DNA of 64,000 nt, taken from assembly GCA_963277665.1 (NCBI GenBank), contig OY728128.1, positions 1,868,630,988 to 1,868,694,987 of the forward strand, read 5' to 3'. The first letter of the stretch is position 1; every line of letters starts with the position of its first letter. The notes under the pieces were generated by a model. The model was not told the origin of the DNA. It saw only the letters and a list, made by a program, of their open reading frames with translations, and searched no databases. This DNA comes from Viscum album. Its lineage: Eukaryota; Streptophyta; Magnoliopsida; Santalales; Viscaceae. This document shows, piece by piece, positions 12,551 to 27,133 of this stretch. Made by a program: the position numbers and the translations under genes.

Positions 12551-15500
12551 TAAGGTGAACCATGAATTTCATACATAAATATTACATTCATTTAGATTAA
12601 CTTAAAATACATCTAATAATATTATATTTTCTATAACTATATTAGTGTGATTTGAGACTATATACAGAAACAAATTATTCATGTACAAACCCCATCATCT
12701 CTAACATCATTCATTACATAAGGTACACTTATAAATTCATAAAACATAGTACTCCTCTTCATAACTTAGGGAAAATTTAAACATAAGAATGAGTGAGATC
12801 AGATTCTTAGTAAGAGAAAACATGAGAGATGTAAATCAATGATAATATAAAATAATATCCTGAGAATAAGGGTATGAGAACATATGATTATAAAAATATA
12901 ATCATGTCGATCGATTTTTAGTTTAGTATCATGATCCAAGATATAAATCATTATCATGTCACAATATTGGAGATTGATAAATGATAAATCTTGATCCATG
13001 AGTTGAAATCATTAACATAACAACATTTTATAAGAGTGTGACACCATTATAGGAATAGAAACTATATCATATTCCAAGGTTGACTACCAACACATTCATA
13101 TCAAAGAACAATAGGCACCACCACTTATTTCTTATATCATAGGGGACCAAAAATCACTACATATTTTTCATATCATAGTTGATCATCTATCCCTACCTAT
13201 TTTCCATAGTGGATCAAGCACATTAACACTTTTACCATAATTATCCCATGTGACATAAGGCTTTACACAATGCGCTGGAGTGATATAATGGAACCTCCCA
13301 TCAAATACTGAATATCAAACATATGTGTTCCACAAGATCATAAAACATTTATAAATCCATTATTTCATAAATCTTTTAAAAAAACTGGGTTGAATAAATA
13401 TTATATCATTTTATCAAACCATTAACAATAACTATTAAAAAAATAGAGTTTGTGTTAAGGTTTTAACCATATTTGTAAATAATACTGATGTTAAAAGATA
13501 TTCAAATCATTTTTATAAAAAATTATTTAAATACTTTTTATCCATAGTTTTTCACATAGGGTTTTTTATAAAGTAACATGAAAATACAATCCATTAGGGT
13601 TTTTTGATTAGTTTTCAAAAATGATGTCAAAACAAAAAAAACATATCTATTATTATAAAACAAATTTTAAAACCCAAAAAATAGATTTTCGTAAGGTTAT
13701 GTTATATTTGTTTTAGGACATGGATCTAATTTTTAAATTCCCACCTGAAATATATTATATCCTCGGAAAACATTTTTATATACCATATATAACATTTCAA
13801 TATCACACTTTCTTAATTTTTGATCTTCTCCACTTTGATTATTATCATTTCCCAACTAGTTATTCATTTAATGATCTCAACATATTATTTATCATCATAA
13901 TTTTATCAGTTGTTTTTTTATGAACGGTTTTTTCCACTACTATAATTTCTAATTATTTTTTCTCCATCAAAGAATACTTTCTCTATTAAAGTTGAAACAA
14001 TAGAGCAATCACCATGGATTTTTTATATAAAGGATCAAATGGATTTATAATCATACATAAAGGTTCCACATGAGTTATATTCTTAAAATACAGGTAACAT
14101 TGAAAAAAAATGCATACATTCTAAGGACACACCAACTGGAAATGAAATTAATTCAAACCTCTGAGATTATTTTTTTCATATCCTTTTTGGAAAAATTTCA
14201 ATTTCATTGGTTTTTCATTTTCATATAATAGAATAATGTGATTAAAAATATTTACAAAATTTTAATCCCTTTCAACATCAGTTATAATTATAATCCACAA
14301 TTGATGTTGAAATTTATGGTGGTTTATCTTTTGATTCTAGAAACTATAAAATTTGATGTCAAAAGATGATTTTAACATGGTTTTAAATTAATTTAAATTA
14401 AAAATAAAATATAGAACATTTGTAACTTTTTCATCAGATAAAAAAAATTAAAACTATATTTTAACCAATATTAAAATGTATTTCTCTAGTAATGTGTGTA
14501 AAATGAATGAGTTTCATAAGTATTTCATCATATATTAATTAGCTCATGGTAAAGAAACTTCTTTCAAAGAATATACAATAAAAAAATATTATCATAATAC
14601 ATATATAAAAAAATATCAGATAACTTCATAATATTATATACCTAGTTAATAAAAAATCCTTATATGATGTTGACATAGATGAATAATTATATTAAAATAA
14701 CATCAAAACATTTCATTGAAAACATGAGAAAATACTATTTTCTATTGATAACATTTTAACTAAAATCCTTAAAATATTGAGTAAATCAATTTATTTGAAA
14801 ATAACCATGGAAACCATTAAATTAACCTTTAATGAAAATAACTATAATAAGGGTGGGGAAATTTATTCATTCCTAATATATTAAAAGAAACATTCTTTCA
14901 CCCTTTGGTAAAAAATTAAAAATTACTTATTTAAAATATAGTTTGAAGGATTAATTTTAAAATATTTTTAAATACTGTAAAATTTAGTTAAAATAATATT
15001 TTTATAAAATTAAAAAATAAAATTATGAAATATTATAAAAAAAGGCTGAAGATTTGGGACATGTAAAAAAAATATCATCAACCAAAGAAGAAATAAGTCC
15101 GAATTTTAATTAAAATAAATTTCTCAATAAATTTAAGTAAAAAAGAGACAAAAATGGAAGTAATAATTTAAAATTATAGGAATAACCATAATAGAATAAA
15201 AAAATATTTTCTTTATAGTATAATAAATATATAATTTCCATAAATGGAAATTTTTCAATGAAAATGCTTAAAATAAATGAGAATGTAAAATAAACCATGA
15301 CCTTATGTCTTGTCTTCTTTCATACATGTTTGAAACTCTAATATAATGAATATATACTAATTATAAATCTAATCCAAATCCATAATCATATATTTAATAT
15401 CATATATGATTTACTTACAATATATTATCACTCATTTATTAACAATTATTTATTAAAATAAATTTTCCATGTGATAACTTCTTCATTTTTCATGGATGTT

Positions 15501-17729
15501 TCGAATTAGCAGTCTCAGTCCATTTACTTTGATTATAGATCCACCATATATAAAATTTTAAACTTTTAATAGTAATATTATTTAATATTTATAAAATTTT
15601 TTATAACTATTTATATCAAAAGGTGATGAAAAATGAATTGCATCACTTCTTAGAGACGATATTTCATACGTATGCAGGAGTGATGTTTCCACTTTTCGAT
15701 GGAGGTAAATAAAGAAAATTAAAAACAAATTAACCTATAAATAACTATAAAAATATCATATATATCATATATATTAAATAAACCAATTATTATAACCATA
15801 AATGTTAATAAATGATGAAAAAATGAAACACATCACTTCATGGAGGAGGTAGTTTACACATATGCATGATTAATTATTTCTTTTTCCATATATGGTAAAA
15901 AGAAAATGGATAATAGATATTCCATAACCCTAATAAAAATTAAATATATTTAAGATACTCAAATAATTTTTTTAAAATGTATACCATATATTTAAAGAAG
16001 GTAGAAGAAGAAATAAAATTGAAAGTACTCCATTAATAGTTATACCTCTTCATTAAGAAAGCTTCGTTGGATTACACTTGTTGCCTTAAAAGTATGGTAT
16101 TTTTTATTAAAAAAAGATCTATAATATATGTAAGGAATATTTTATCATATTAGGGTAGGTATTGGATGATATTCAAGGCTCAAACATTGTGAATAATGGA
16201 GAAGAGGTGGTTCCCTTTTAAAAGTTAGGGTAGGGGAACCCTTACAATAACCTAAATTATTATATTAATATTAATAAATTTTTAGGTTTTGTGGACCCAA
16301 ATTTATATATTTAAAATATTTATATTAGGATGTGTAAAAATATTATTGTAAAATAAAACCCATAATAGTTTTAGGTGTTGTTTTAACACTTAACTTTTAG
16401 ATTTTTCTTCTCCATTAACCTTTTTAACAATTACTGCTATATCTAAGATTTATAAACTTTAGTGGTCATGAAAGTTAATATAAAAGGAAAAGTGATATTT
16501 TTATAAATTATAAATATTTAAATAATATATTATTTTATATAAAATTAAATTAAATTAATATACTATTGATATAATATTACTTTATGGACAATATGTTAGA
16601 AGTGCAGTTCAAATCCAAACCTTTTAACGCATCACTAACATGTTATATTTATCTAGAAAAATTATAAAACACGGTTATTAATTCATATTGTATTACTTTT
16701 AATATTTTTATATTTATTTATTTTATTGTTTCTATTACTTTTTATTGTACCATTACGAATTTATGAAAGTATGAAATGTAATTATTTCACCCCTAAAGAT
16801 AAAAAATAAATTTCTATGATGAAAAAATTGTCTATATTTTGAATAACCATTTAGAACCAAACATAAACTCATTATATCTGAATGAAATATATTATAGTTA
16901 TTAAAATAAAGAGAGATAAATTTTAGATTTATTCTTTAATTGATATAATATTAAGGTCATTATCAAAGAAAATGGCATCAAGTTTACCAATATTTGAATA
17001 TTAGATAAGGATGGTCAAACTAATCATGTACAATAGAAATAAAAAATGTGTTTTATATATTATTAAATCCATATCACATTTTTTGAACCCTAATTACTTG
17101 ATTTTACCTTAATAAAGGGAAAATATTTACCATGATTACTTTTCATAATGACTAAAAATAACTGTTGAATATTTACCATGTTTTAACCACCTAATTACTA
17201 ATAAGGAATCCATTTTTTAATATTAAATTCAATTAATTGATAGAAATAAATTTTAAAAATTTATTCATAACATAATGAAACTACTTTTGAACAATTTTTA
17301 TGTATAAAATTATATTTATTATTATATAATTCCTTATAAACACCATTCGATTGATTTCTAAACATTTTATTGAATAAATAATAAATAAATTTAATTAAAA
17401 TCATTAATAATTAGTTATTAATTATATTTATTATGATAAAAACACATTTCACTCATAAAAATAGTTTTTCACAAAACCATCTCTTTTACATTAAAACTCT
17501 TTCTTACATTTAAAATTAATAGATTAACATTGAATTTGTTTATAAATGTGTAGAAAATAATTTTTGTTAATTTAGTTAGTTTTATCCCTCCGCAATCTAA
17601 TATCTAGGAAATAATTACCAGATTAAATAATAATGGTTTGTTTAAACTCGTTGTTGCGTATAAATAGAGATATCAAAGAATTTAAATTTACTTAATGATA
17701 AATATATCATGAAATATCAGTGTGTTACA
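12551..17729 (-). mobile_element. LTR-c: old long LTR (about 5.2 kb)
   Basis: Matches the young LTRs in order: 13247-13312 (catgtgacataaggctttac and the ggagtgatataat block) against 45700-45755; two hairpins at 15641 and 15831; the tacctcttcattaagaaagc block at 16045 against 47295; the block near 16200-16250 against 47455-47510; and the end cagtgtgttaca at 17718-17729. It exceeds the 4.2-kb young LTR, so it probably contains later insertions. Short ORFs in it (for example 12799-12999, 13720-13923, 15110-15298) show no family resemblance. Confidence 0.65.
15641..15875 (-). repeat. Two hairpin repeats in LTR-c, 190 bp apart
   Basis: The first, 15641-15685, is 45 nt with arms CATCACT and AGTGATG around a core containing AGACG and TACGTATGCA. 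The second, 15831-15875, keeps a shorter TCATG/CATGA pairing and the core GGAGGAGGTAG. They correspond to the hairpin triplets of the young LTRs (45 nt for two of three hairpins; spacing 185-195 bp). Confidence 0.7.
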
Positions 17730-20700
17730 TATAACCCATCCATTGGATGATCTTAATTATAATGAGGAACTATGGGTTTAATATCTAGGATAAAATAGAA
17801 ATTATAGATCAACTCTTAGGAGGATTAGTATATCCTAGTCCAAATACACCTTTTATAGGTGTGTTGTGTAATTACATTATTATAATTCTTTATAAATGGT
17901 ACAAATTATACAATAATGAATATTTTTTATTAAAAATTTAATATGTATTTTAAATTTTTAAATTTATTCTTATATTTACATGTCATGAATATAATGGTTT
18001 CTATGAAATATACGATAAGTGGATTAGTTATAGTGAAATATGAATATTTTTTTTATAAACATGATTTAAGTTTTAATTTTTTTATTTACATATATAATTT
18101 TTTAATATTATATCGTAATTTATACTTCTATTATGCATTGATTTATAAATAGTCATACTTTTTGTTATACTACTCAATTTCTTAGAGGATTATGATTTGT
18201 AAGTAAAATTTTGGTTTCACTTCTAGTAATTTCATACTCTCCCTTATAGATATTTGTTCATGTTTATGAACTATTATATGAAATAAAATAATGTAACCTA
18301 TTCAAGGGAAAATTTTATGAAATGTGTGAATATAATTAGATTTAATATTTTTGGAAGTAAAAAAATCATGATTTCTATATTGTGTAATATATGAATATTC
18401 CTTGAATATATCAATTTTTTATTACTTTAGGATGTTCTAAGTAAAATTATAAAAGAATTTATACATGATGGTAAATTATGATATAAGATGGTGGGGTGCT
18501 AAAACCCACTAAAATACAAAGTGTTAGATTCCTTTCATAAAAACACCTATAAAGAGTTCTATTATCTAACTAGGATGGTTATATAAAAAATGATCACCCA
18601 TGTATTCCCTTTTATATTGAAAATCGTCTATTAGTGATTCTAAAATAATTATGTAGAGATGTTTAGAATGAAATTTTTGTCAGAAATAATTCAAAAACCA
18701 TAAAAGTAATGATACTTGAGGAATAGAGGTGGGCTGATCTATATGATGTAGTTGAGAAACCAATTTCCTACTAAACTAGATAAGAAAAATATAAGATATT
18801 ATTGATATAATTCTATAATTAAATATGTATTTTAGAAGAGAAATTAAAAATATACCAAAATAATATTGAAATATATATCATAACCCACTAATAGATACGA
18901 TGAATTTAAATGTGGTCATAATTTTCATGGGATAAAATCTAATTAAAGATCATGTTTTATGATTGTAAAAACATGATGATCATTTCATAAATTCTTTTTT
19001 TATAGGAAAATTAGAATCATCTTCATTAAATGTGAATTTGGTATCAATTCATGAAATGTGAAATTTTAATTAATGTAACATCCAAGATAGGTACAATAAC
19101 AATTTTATATATTTTAAATAGAAAGGGAAAATTTATATTGTAAGGAAACCCCTTTGGAGTTGTTTCCTAGTGAAGATATTCCTTAAGAGGATCTATATGC
19201 ATATAAGAAGCATAATAATGATTAATTTTATGATTTAAAAGTAATATATTAAATTTCCAATGAATAAAGTAAATTCAGTCTCTAGTCGTGTACTCAATAT
19301 GATTTATCACATTAATTACATTGAGAGGATATCATTTAAGGCATGTTCTGGTTATAGAATCCATTTTTTAATAATTGTAAGAAAGGGTTGGATAATTAAT
19401 TATAATTTAAAATGTTATTTTTAAATTAATATTTGTTATATTTTTTTTTAAGTATCATATGAGAAGATGGGAGGTCTATCAAGTAATATTATGAAATTAA
19501 TAAAGGCTAAAAGTTTAATCTTGAAAATGAATATTAGAGGGTCCAATAGCTAACCTCACACATTAAAACATAAGTCTAGTGATCAGAATGAGTATAATTT
19601 TTTCCACTAAGGAAATCCTAGTCATTGATGATAGTATTTTTCATAATACTTTAGGGGTTGTGATAAACTATTTAGAGATTCCATGACATTTAATAATAAA
19701 TAAAATTGAATTCATTAATTTTTAAGTTCATCTAATAACAAATATATATATGATAATTTTTATTATTATAAAATATTTAAAAATTAAGTAAAAAAATTGT
19801 GAATATTATAACATGATTCCAAATAATGTGGGAAAGGATACTAATATACATAATTAGAATACAAGGGAATATTCTAATTATATATGATATTGAAATTATA
19901 TGTGGAATATTTTTTTATCATTTATTCCCTTAGTTTATAAATAATTAATTACTATATAAAATTCTTATTACCATTAAAATATAAGACAATTTTTAATACA
20001 CATTATTTCTAATAGACATGATTATTTCAATTTCACTAAATTATGGTATTGATAAAGGATATTTTTAGGGAAAAATTTTATCTTTCAATTTTATTTTTCT
20101 ATGTATAATTGAATATTTTCCAACACTTATCAATAGCATGTTATAAATATTAAAATATTTTTCCAAAATAAAAAATATATATATATAATATCGTATAAGA
20201 TCTAGTTGTTATGTTTTACTTGTTAAGTATTCCATTGAATAAATACGTTTTATTTTATACCATAACAATTAATTTTATTATATATATATATATTATAAAA
20301 TATTTTTTATAAATATATAATGTGTGCATGTTTAAATTTGGTGAAGTGAAGAGTGTAATAGAAAAATGATTATATAATCCTAATTAAAAGTAAATGTTAC
20401 ATTATATTATAAAATATATTTTTGAATATTAGAAAAGTTATATTTTTATATAATTATTTTGATTTATATGTTATAAAAAATAATATGAAATATAAAATTG
20501 AATGGAAATATTCTAAAGAATATTATTATCCTAGAAAGTGTTCAATGTGTTTATGGAATCAAAAGTAATTTCCATCATAACATTGGATATTATGAAGCAA
20601 TGGTGTATAAATATTATTCATTAATGTTTAATATGTGTAATTTGAATCATAATATAATTGTTATTCAAATGTGATTTTTCATAGCTGATAACCCATTAAT

Positions 20701-20878
20701 GATTATTTTATATAAAATGTTCACGTAGAGATGTGGGTAGAATTTAATAATGATGTAAAGAGTTTTAAAAATTCTTTAATTTATAGTAAATATAAGTCCC
20801 CTATTATTATCACTCAAATGAGATATGACTCCACCATCATTGAGGTATGATTTTTCCTGGTATTCTTAAAGTTGTTTA

Positions 20879-20932
<54 letters not shown>

Positions 20933-21628
20933 ATTTATTATGTTATAAAAAACAAAATTCTTCTCATTGTCATTATTTTATGTTTAATTTATATATTCTA
21001 TAAAATAAAATGGTGTTGACCTATTAAAGAATAAATTTGATTTATCTCTAATAAATGATCAATTTGGATTATTATATATTATTATAACTTCTATATAATA
21101 TAAAGGGATGGGTTTTAGAGAAATTTATTCTATCAAGAGTAAGAAAATAATTTTTTCTTCTTAGTGGAATACTAGGTATACCACAAGATATGCCAAACAC
21201 TAAGACTTTGGTTTAATGGAAGGGAATATTTCGAATTGATTCACCATAAACTATGGTATAAAAGATACCTATCATGTGAAGCTTTATATTTTGTATCTTT
21301 ATTGTACCATCTTTTAGGTTGAGATAATCTTGAAGTGGTTGGATATATTTTACTTATATAGTTATATGAGGATTAACTATTTTAGTATTTTCCCTCTCAT
21401 ATGACTATTATAATATCAAGTACCTTAGTTTTTATATTTTTTATAAGTCTATGGAAAAAAATATTAGTGAAATATTATGTGATCATATATTAAGATAACT
21501 GGTATGTGATATTCTCATCCATCTAGGTGAATAAAATTTCTTCTGTTTACCTATCTTTTCAGTATATACATAGAGAATTTAGAATTTATGATTGTTTCAT
21601 TTAATATTTACCTACTACCACCACCAAC
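17730..21628. other. AT-rich stretch without recognisable genes
   Basis: No ORF here resembles a protein family convincingly; the ORF at 17943-18152 is low-complexity. A TGTAACATCC motif at 19075 resembles an LTR start, but I found no partner. A DNLEVVGY-like reading near 21325 recalls Ty1/copia but is isolated. The only clear feature is the microsatellite at 20882. Confidence 0.5.
20882..20929. repeat. (AT)n microsatellite, about 24 units
   Basis: Uninterrupted AT dinucleotide run. Confidence 0.97.
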
Positions 21629-21635
21629 ATTATGA

Positions 21636-22833
21636 TTTTATTTCATAAAAAGAACCCAACTACAAACAGCCAACCAATGGGATCCCCCCTAAGGTGGACG
21701 AAAATAATGCAACCCAAGTGCATCTCCCCTAATCAAATTGACCTCCTCTGGTCTAATAGGTGACATGTTATCCACCCAGACCATAGTATCCCTAGGGACC
21801 ACAAGAGATGCAAAGTAATACACAACTTTATTCCCTTCCTGCCAAGTATGAGTTACCCTGACATTGTTCCCCATGATGGCCTTGAAATGCCTAATAGTGT
21901 AGGAGATCCTCCACGGTGTCGTACCTCAGCCATGCAGCGCATCATGAATAATTTTTGAGTCTGTTTCTATCTGCTCCACAACCATCCCTCTGTCCATACA
22001 CAACAACACCCCTGACATCACAGCCAAGGCCTCTCCCTATACCGCGCTCCCCCTCCCGTAGTGGGTAGCGAAGTCCATCATCACACTACCGCTGCCATCA
22101 CGTAGCACCCCCCCCCCTCCTCGCATGGTCTCCCCAGTGCACGCTCCATTGACGTTCAGCTTAAAACCTCCCACTGGAGGGATCCAACGGACCCAACTCC
22201 CCCGCCCCCTGGAGCTCTGCTGCCTATCCCTCAGCCCAGGGGAATTCAATACCCGTATGGAAGGAACATCCTCCCCAAAGCCCGCAATACCCACTATTTC
22301 AATCAACATACACCTTACTCTCGCCACTATCGCCCTCCCAGTGGACGCGAGTCCCTCGTACCTGGTGTGATTCCTCACTTCCCAAAGTACCCAGCATCCC
22401 GCATTATAAAACAAATCTCGAGCCTCTTTCTCCTCCATGTTGCCATCACACCCCTGGAACCAAAGACCCAAAAACTGATCCCAAGTGTCGGAATCCGAAG
22501 AATACCCTATGTGCATTCCGAGAAATCTCCATACCACATGAGCCCATTCCCCCTCAAAGAAGATATGCTCCATGCTCTCCTCCCTCCTCCTTTTACAACA
22601 CTGACACCCATACGCTAGTCTAATACCCAGTCTTTTGATATTCTAATATGAAGGTATGGCCTTTTTCTTGATCTGCCACGTTAGAAAGTTCATTTTTTAG
22701 GGAACCCTTCTGCTCCACTCCACCCTATTTCCCGACTCTTGCAGCTGCTGTTCATTGGAACTCCTACAAACGTCTTTCATATTGAACCTACCCGACACCG
22801 AGGGCATGAATACACACCTATGAATATTCATGA
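21636..22833 (-). mobile_element. 5'-truncated L1-type LINE fragment (3' part of ORF2)
   Basis: GC-richer island in AT-rich DNA. The minus strand encodes a zf-RVT region followed by an RNase H domain, the 3' part of plant L1-type ORF2. A T-rich stretch at its left edge (ttttatttcataaaaag) could be a decayed poly(A) tail read in reverse. The heptamer attatga occurs at 21629-21635 and 22834-22840 and may be a target-site duplication; in such AT-rich DNA this is weak on its own. Confidence 0.7.
21689..22620 (-). pseudogene. LINE ORF2 zf-RVT plus RNase H relic
   Basis: The minus-strand reading at 22037-22573 starts with MEHIFFEGEWAHVVWRFLG (the H..C..A..VW part of zf-RVT) and ends in a reverse-transcriptase-associated RNase H start, FKLNVNGACTGE followed by GGGGVLRDGSG; the usual catalytic Asp of the NxDGA motif is Asn. 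A second piece at 21689-21874 gives the RNase H end, VTHTWQEGNKVVYYFASL, close to the plant pattern HVxREGNKxADxLA. The two are separated by stops and frame changes. RT and endonuclease domains are absent. It is a different copy from the LINE at 43.4-64.0 kb. Confidence 0.8.
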
Positions 22834-22840
22834 ATTATGA

Positions 22841-24809
22841 GATATTAGTATATGAGACTATGATTTGACCACTATGTAAAATACTTATAGATAAGATCTT
22901 GTTTCCCTATTTATCTTTGATTATGGTTCTAGATGATAATGAATAAGAGGGGTCACTTCTAAATAATTTTGAGATTAAAAAACAAATTTATTACACTTAG
23001 AGGAGGTATATTTATGAATACGATGGATCCTATTTGTGATTGTTTATAAGATCTTGGATATATGAATTTTATTTGAAAAAAGGTAAATTGTTTATTTATA
23101 TTTCATCTTATTAAAATATATAGTTGGATATTATAGAAAATATATTTTGGTGGTTTTTTTAATTGAATTTGGATGACAGTTTTCATCTTTAAAATCCTAA
23201 AAGTGTATTATTTCATTTCATAAATTTTTAATATCACTTATCATAAAAAATTATGTGATTCATGTATCGATTAATTCTAAATTATAAAGATTTAACCTTG
23301 TGTGACCACTGATTCCATATAATTTTCAATTTTGGTAACCATATAGCATCTATTTTATGTTATGTATAATATATTTAAAAAAACTAAGTAAATAGAAAAC
23401 TATTATTTGAAATAAAGTTGAATAAAATAGATGTATTGAAAAAATAATGGACCCAAATAGTGTTATTTTACAATTTTTATAGAGAAAGGCAACTGGGGTT
23501 GACTAAATAAATCAATAAATCCAAAATAAAGAACTTAATTTTATTTTATATAATTTTTTATTGTAAAATATTTAACAATTATATCTGATAAGTTTTGGTG
23601 TGATATTTTTCACCATTTGAGATAAAGAATGAAATTTAATCATATAGGACAATAAATAATTAACATGTTGTTATTATTTACTTATTAAAGCCATGATGTG
23701 GATTCAAAGATTTCATGGCATTGTTTTATTTATTAATTTTTAGGTAATTACAATATGAAAATAATATATAAATTTGAAAACTGAATATGGATATTAGGTG
23801 AGAAAATCTTGATGTGTATTTTCGGGTGATAAGAATTTTTTAGATGTAGATAAGGGTACCACTATAAAATTCAAACATATATATCACGGTCTATGTGAAA
23901 ATAAAATTATAAATTTATGGGTATTGAATTAAATCTATAATATTTGATCACTACCTATACTTGATATTAGAGATATCAATTATCTATTACTTATTAGAAT
24001 ATCGATCAATGAACAGGTTAGGGAAGGAAGTTATTTATCTTATAAATTTATTATTTTCCTTCCATAATTTTTTATTTTGTTTCTTATTCTTTATACATAA
24101 ATTAACACAATAAGGGGTAAAAATACTTATTTGAAATGAATAGTATGTGTATTCATGGGTTTCATATATTTTTCTATTATTATGTTTTTTTAATAGACTG
24201 TAGTGTATTTTATTCATTATTATAATGTTTATAATTTTAATTTCATTCAATGATAATGACTTTTAGAACTATTATTTTCAACATTAACTATATGAGTTAA
24301 ATTTATTCATTATAGTTTAATATGTATTATTTATTTACATAAAAAAATTATTTGAACTTCACAATTATTAAACTATATGATATAATTGGATGGAATCACT
24401 ATTAGTTAATAGTTAGAGAAGAATTATATTGACCAAACAATTATTTTTATTTGATTCCATAAATAATAAAACACTCATTCTAGTATTAAATTTTTATTAG
24501 TTTTTTTTAATATGTATATTAAAATTCTCAACACATTCACATCTTCAATAAAGAAAACTATTTTTATTAAAAATTCACAATTGAGGTTTTTCAAATCCAT
24601 TAAACCCGATCAATAAGAAACATATCAAAAGGATTATATATCTCAAATAATCGTAGAGTCAGAATACTATTCTTCAAAATTATAATAAAATTTATTCAAT
24701 AAATTATGAGGAAATTGTCTATTATAAACTATTACTTGAGTAGTTGTATAGTCATCTTGTTTTACTGAGTTTTTCAAGACCTTTCTTTATCTTTCAATTA
24801 TGCATCTCT
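22841..24809. other. AT-rich stretch without recognisable genes
   Basis: Nothing supportable seen. The ORF at 24035-24250 is a low-complexity Asn/Ile/Lys-rich reading with no family resemblance. Confidence 0.5.
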
Positions 24810-27006
24810 ACAATTAAAGGATATAAATTGTAAGATAGCTTCTTTTAATCGATGATTTAATACTAATTAATTATATCAATCCAATAGATTTTTCTATAAT
24901 GAAATATCTATATGGATTAAAGGATGTTACAATAATTTTTAGAAGGGTTCAAGGCAAAGTGTTGAGGTTTATTTGAAACTAGATGAGGTTCATGATTATC
25001 GGATATATTGTTTAACTATACACCTCAACCATGCAAACCAGAAAAGGAGGAGAAAATTTTTATTAACCATATATTGGTGAAATTAAAACCATGAAAATTT
25101 TATAAATTATTTTAGGTCCAACTCACATAGTTTTATATTAGTTTGTCTAACCATGCACAATAACCATGCAAGGTGCAATGTTCCTAGAAAGTAGGGTTGC
25201 ATAGTTAGTGGAAACTTTATCCAACCATACATCCAAAACATGCTCTATATTAAAATGATGGAAATGAACATTTTACCCCTACTTCCTCAAACTCTAATTC
25301 TTCTCTTCCTCTCTTCATTTTCAAAAAACAACTCATTGGGATCTCTCCCTCTTCCCTTTGGACGTTTTGGGTAGTTCTCCTTTATCTTTTCACTAATTCC
25401 TTCACCATAGGTCATGTCGGAAGACCATTTGTATGCCTAACATGCCTTTACCATCTTTTCTTGGTTTTATTTTCTATATTTTTTGTTATCTCCATGCAAG
25501 CTAATATACCCTATTTTCATGTCTTTATTATAGATTCACGATTTGTCTTAATCAAGCCCAAATAAATGGTCAATATAAGTGAGGAGTCTTATACAAGACA
25601 TAGGAAGGCGGTTTATTACTTTTCCTTAAAATTATTAGTATATATAATTTTATTCATTGTGTTGTATGTCAAACATTCCATGTGATTCATATAACATGTT
25701 AAATACTTAAATTGGTTTTTAAAACCATGTACTAGACTTGTTATGGGACCATTATACTACATTGGAGGTTGAAAAACACATCCTCAAATACCCCTTGGGT
25801 GTGTTGAGTTAAATTCCCATTATTACTATACTTCTTTTTAGCCAAAAAACTATTAAGTTGTGTTTGGTGGCTCACAATATAGTGAAATTATTTAATGGAA
25901 TTAAATTAATTGTTAAATTTCAAGGATACATCCCTTCACTTTATGATTTATCATCATGTATATACTCAACTAATACTATAGAGATAATAAAACTGCTAAA
26001 GGTATGGCATTCCTAGATAAATCCTTGGATTCCTAACCCAGAATACCATAAGAGAAATCATATGATGCCACATGATTCATTAAAGGGGATAAAAAAGGGG
26101 TAATCTCATCTTGTATTCAGTTAATGTATTCATCTATAGAATTACATGACATGGTGCCGATGAATCACCTAGAAATTTATAATTCATGGGATAAAATCTC
26201 AATATTCAACTTGATGTATACAAACATATTCTACCTGGGATTATCTCATTGGTATCCAATAAAGTCTATCATGAGACTACCATGTACTTTATCCTTGGAC
26301 TCAAAGAGGAATCCTTGGCTTGTGTCTTGGTTTCCTAATTGACTAAAAAAACTTATGCATATAGACATATATCTTAGGCTGAAGTAGGTGGTCTTTCATT
26401 ATAAACATATAATATTTTACTTTCATTATTACATGATATTTACTATTATATTTTATAATCATAGAATGGATACACATTAGAAACTATTTGTGGTGGCCTA
26501 CTGATTTGTACTCACACCCTATTCATACATCCATTTATACCCTAGAAGATTTTTTACATACATGTAATAAAAATGGGAAGTTCCTAGATTTAGGAATTTC
26601 ATTTCTTTTTAGGATGGTATCTTGGAAGCAGAGGATTGATCCAGTTCATGGAATGCTCATGGAGATAACTATTTTTCAATTTTTTCCTTTTTTTATACTA
26701 TACATGTTTTATGTCTACTTCAATGTTTATACTTAATCTATTTTTTATTATCTTTACATTATAATTATATAGTGTTGATTACTTAATTATATATTTAATT
26801 TATAAATTGGATGATTTAATTACACTGCTTAGTTAATCCTTCCATTCACTCTGATAGAGAGGGTATAGTCTTCCCACCATACCACCATACCATCGTACAC
26901 ATGACTTCTATTTGGAAATATATGGCTTATGGGAAGGTGATCTAAAGTCTTTATGGAATACTATACTAGTCACTTATCTATGAATTGGGCCCAATACATC
27001 AAAAAG
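24810..27006 (+). mobile_element. Element D, 5' LTR (decayed Ty3/gypsy)
   Basis: Homologous over its length to 41861-43437, the 3' LTR of D. Matching blocks: aaccatgcaaaccagaaaag at 25030 against ctaaccatgt..accatacgagac at 42047; catctcattggga; ttggtcatgt..ggaa; and cttggattcctaac near 26024 against 43044. The right limit is set by the PBS at 27007. The left limit is estimated from alignment and could be off by tens of bases; no clean TG terminus remains. ORFs inside (26124-26342, 26488-26736) look like chance readings. Confidence 0.65.
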
Positions 27007-27017
27007 TGGTATCATAT
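27007..27017 (+). other. Primer-binding site of element D
   Basis: Reads TGGTATCATAT, 9 of 11 matching the initiator tRNA-Met complement. It lies just after the 5' LTR of D and 117 bp before the start of element C, which places the insertion of C in the leader of D. Confidence 0.6.
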
Positions 27018-27133
27018 CTCTTATTTGTAACATTATATTACTATTTGGAGTTTGTAGATAAGATAATAGGAATTTTCATAACATGTTAATAATCCATGAC
27101 ATCGGTAGTTGACCCAAGTATAGGGGAAATCAA

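Noticed and set aside
19075..19200. Solo LTR starting TGTAACATCC
   Set aside because: Only the first ten bases look like an LTR start; no matching end, PBS or second copy found.
21170..21420. Ty1/copia relic (DNLEVVGY-like reading)
   Set aside because: A single eight-residue match in AT-rich DNA, without neighbouring copia RT or RNase H blocks.
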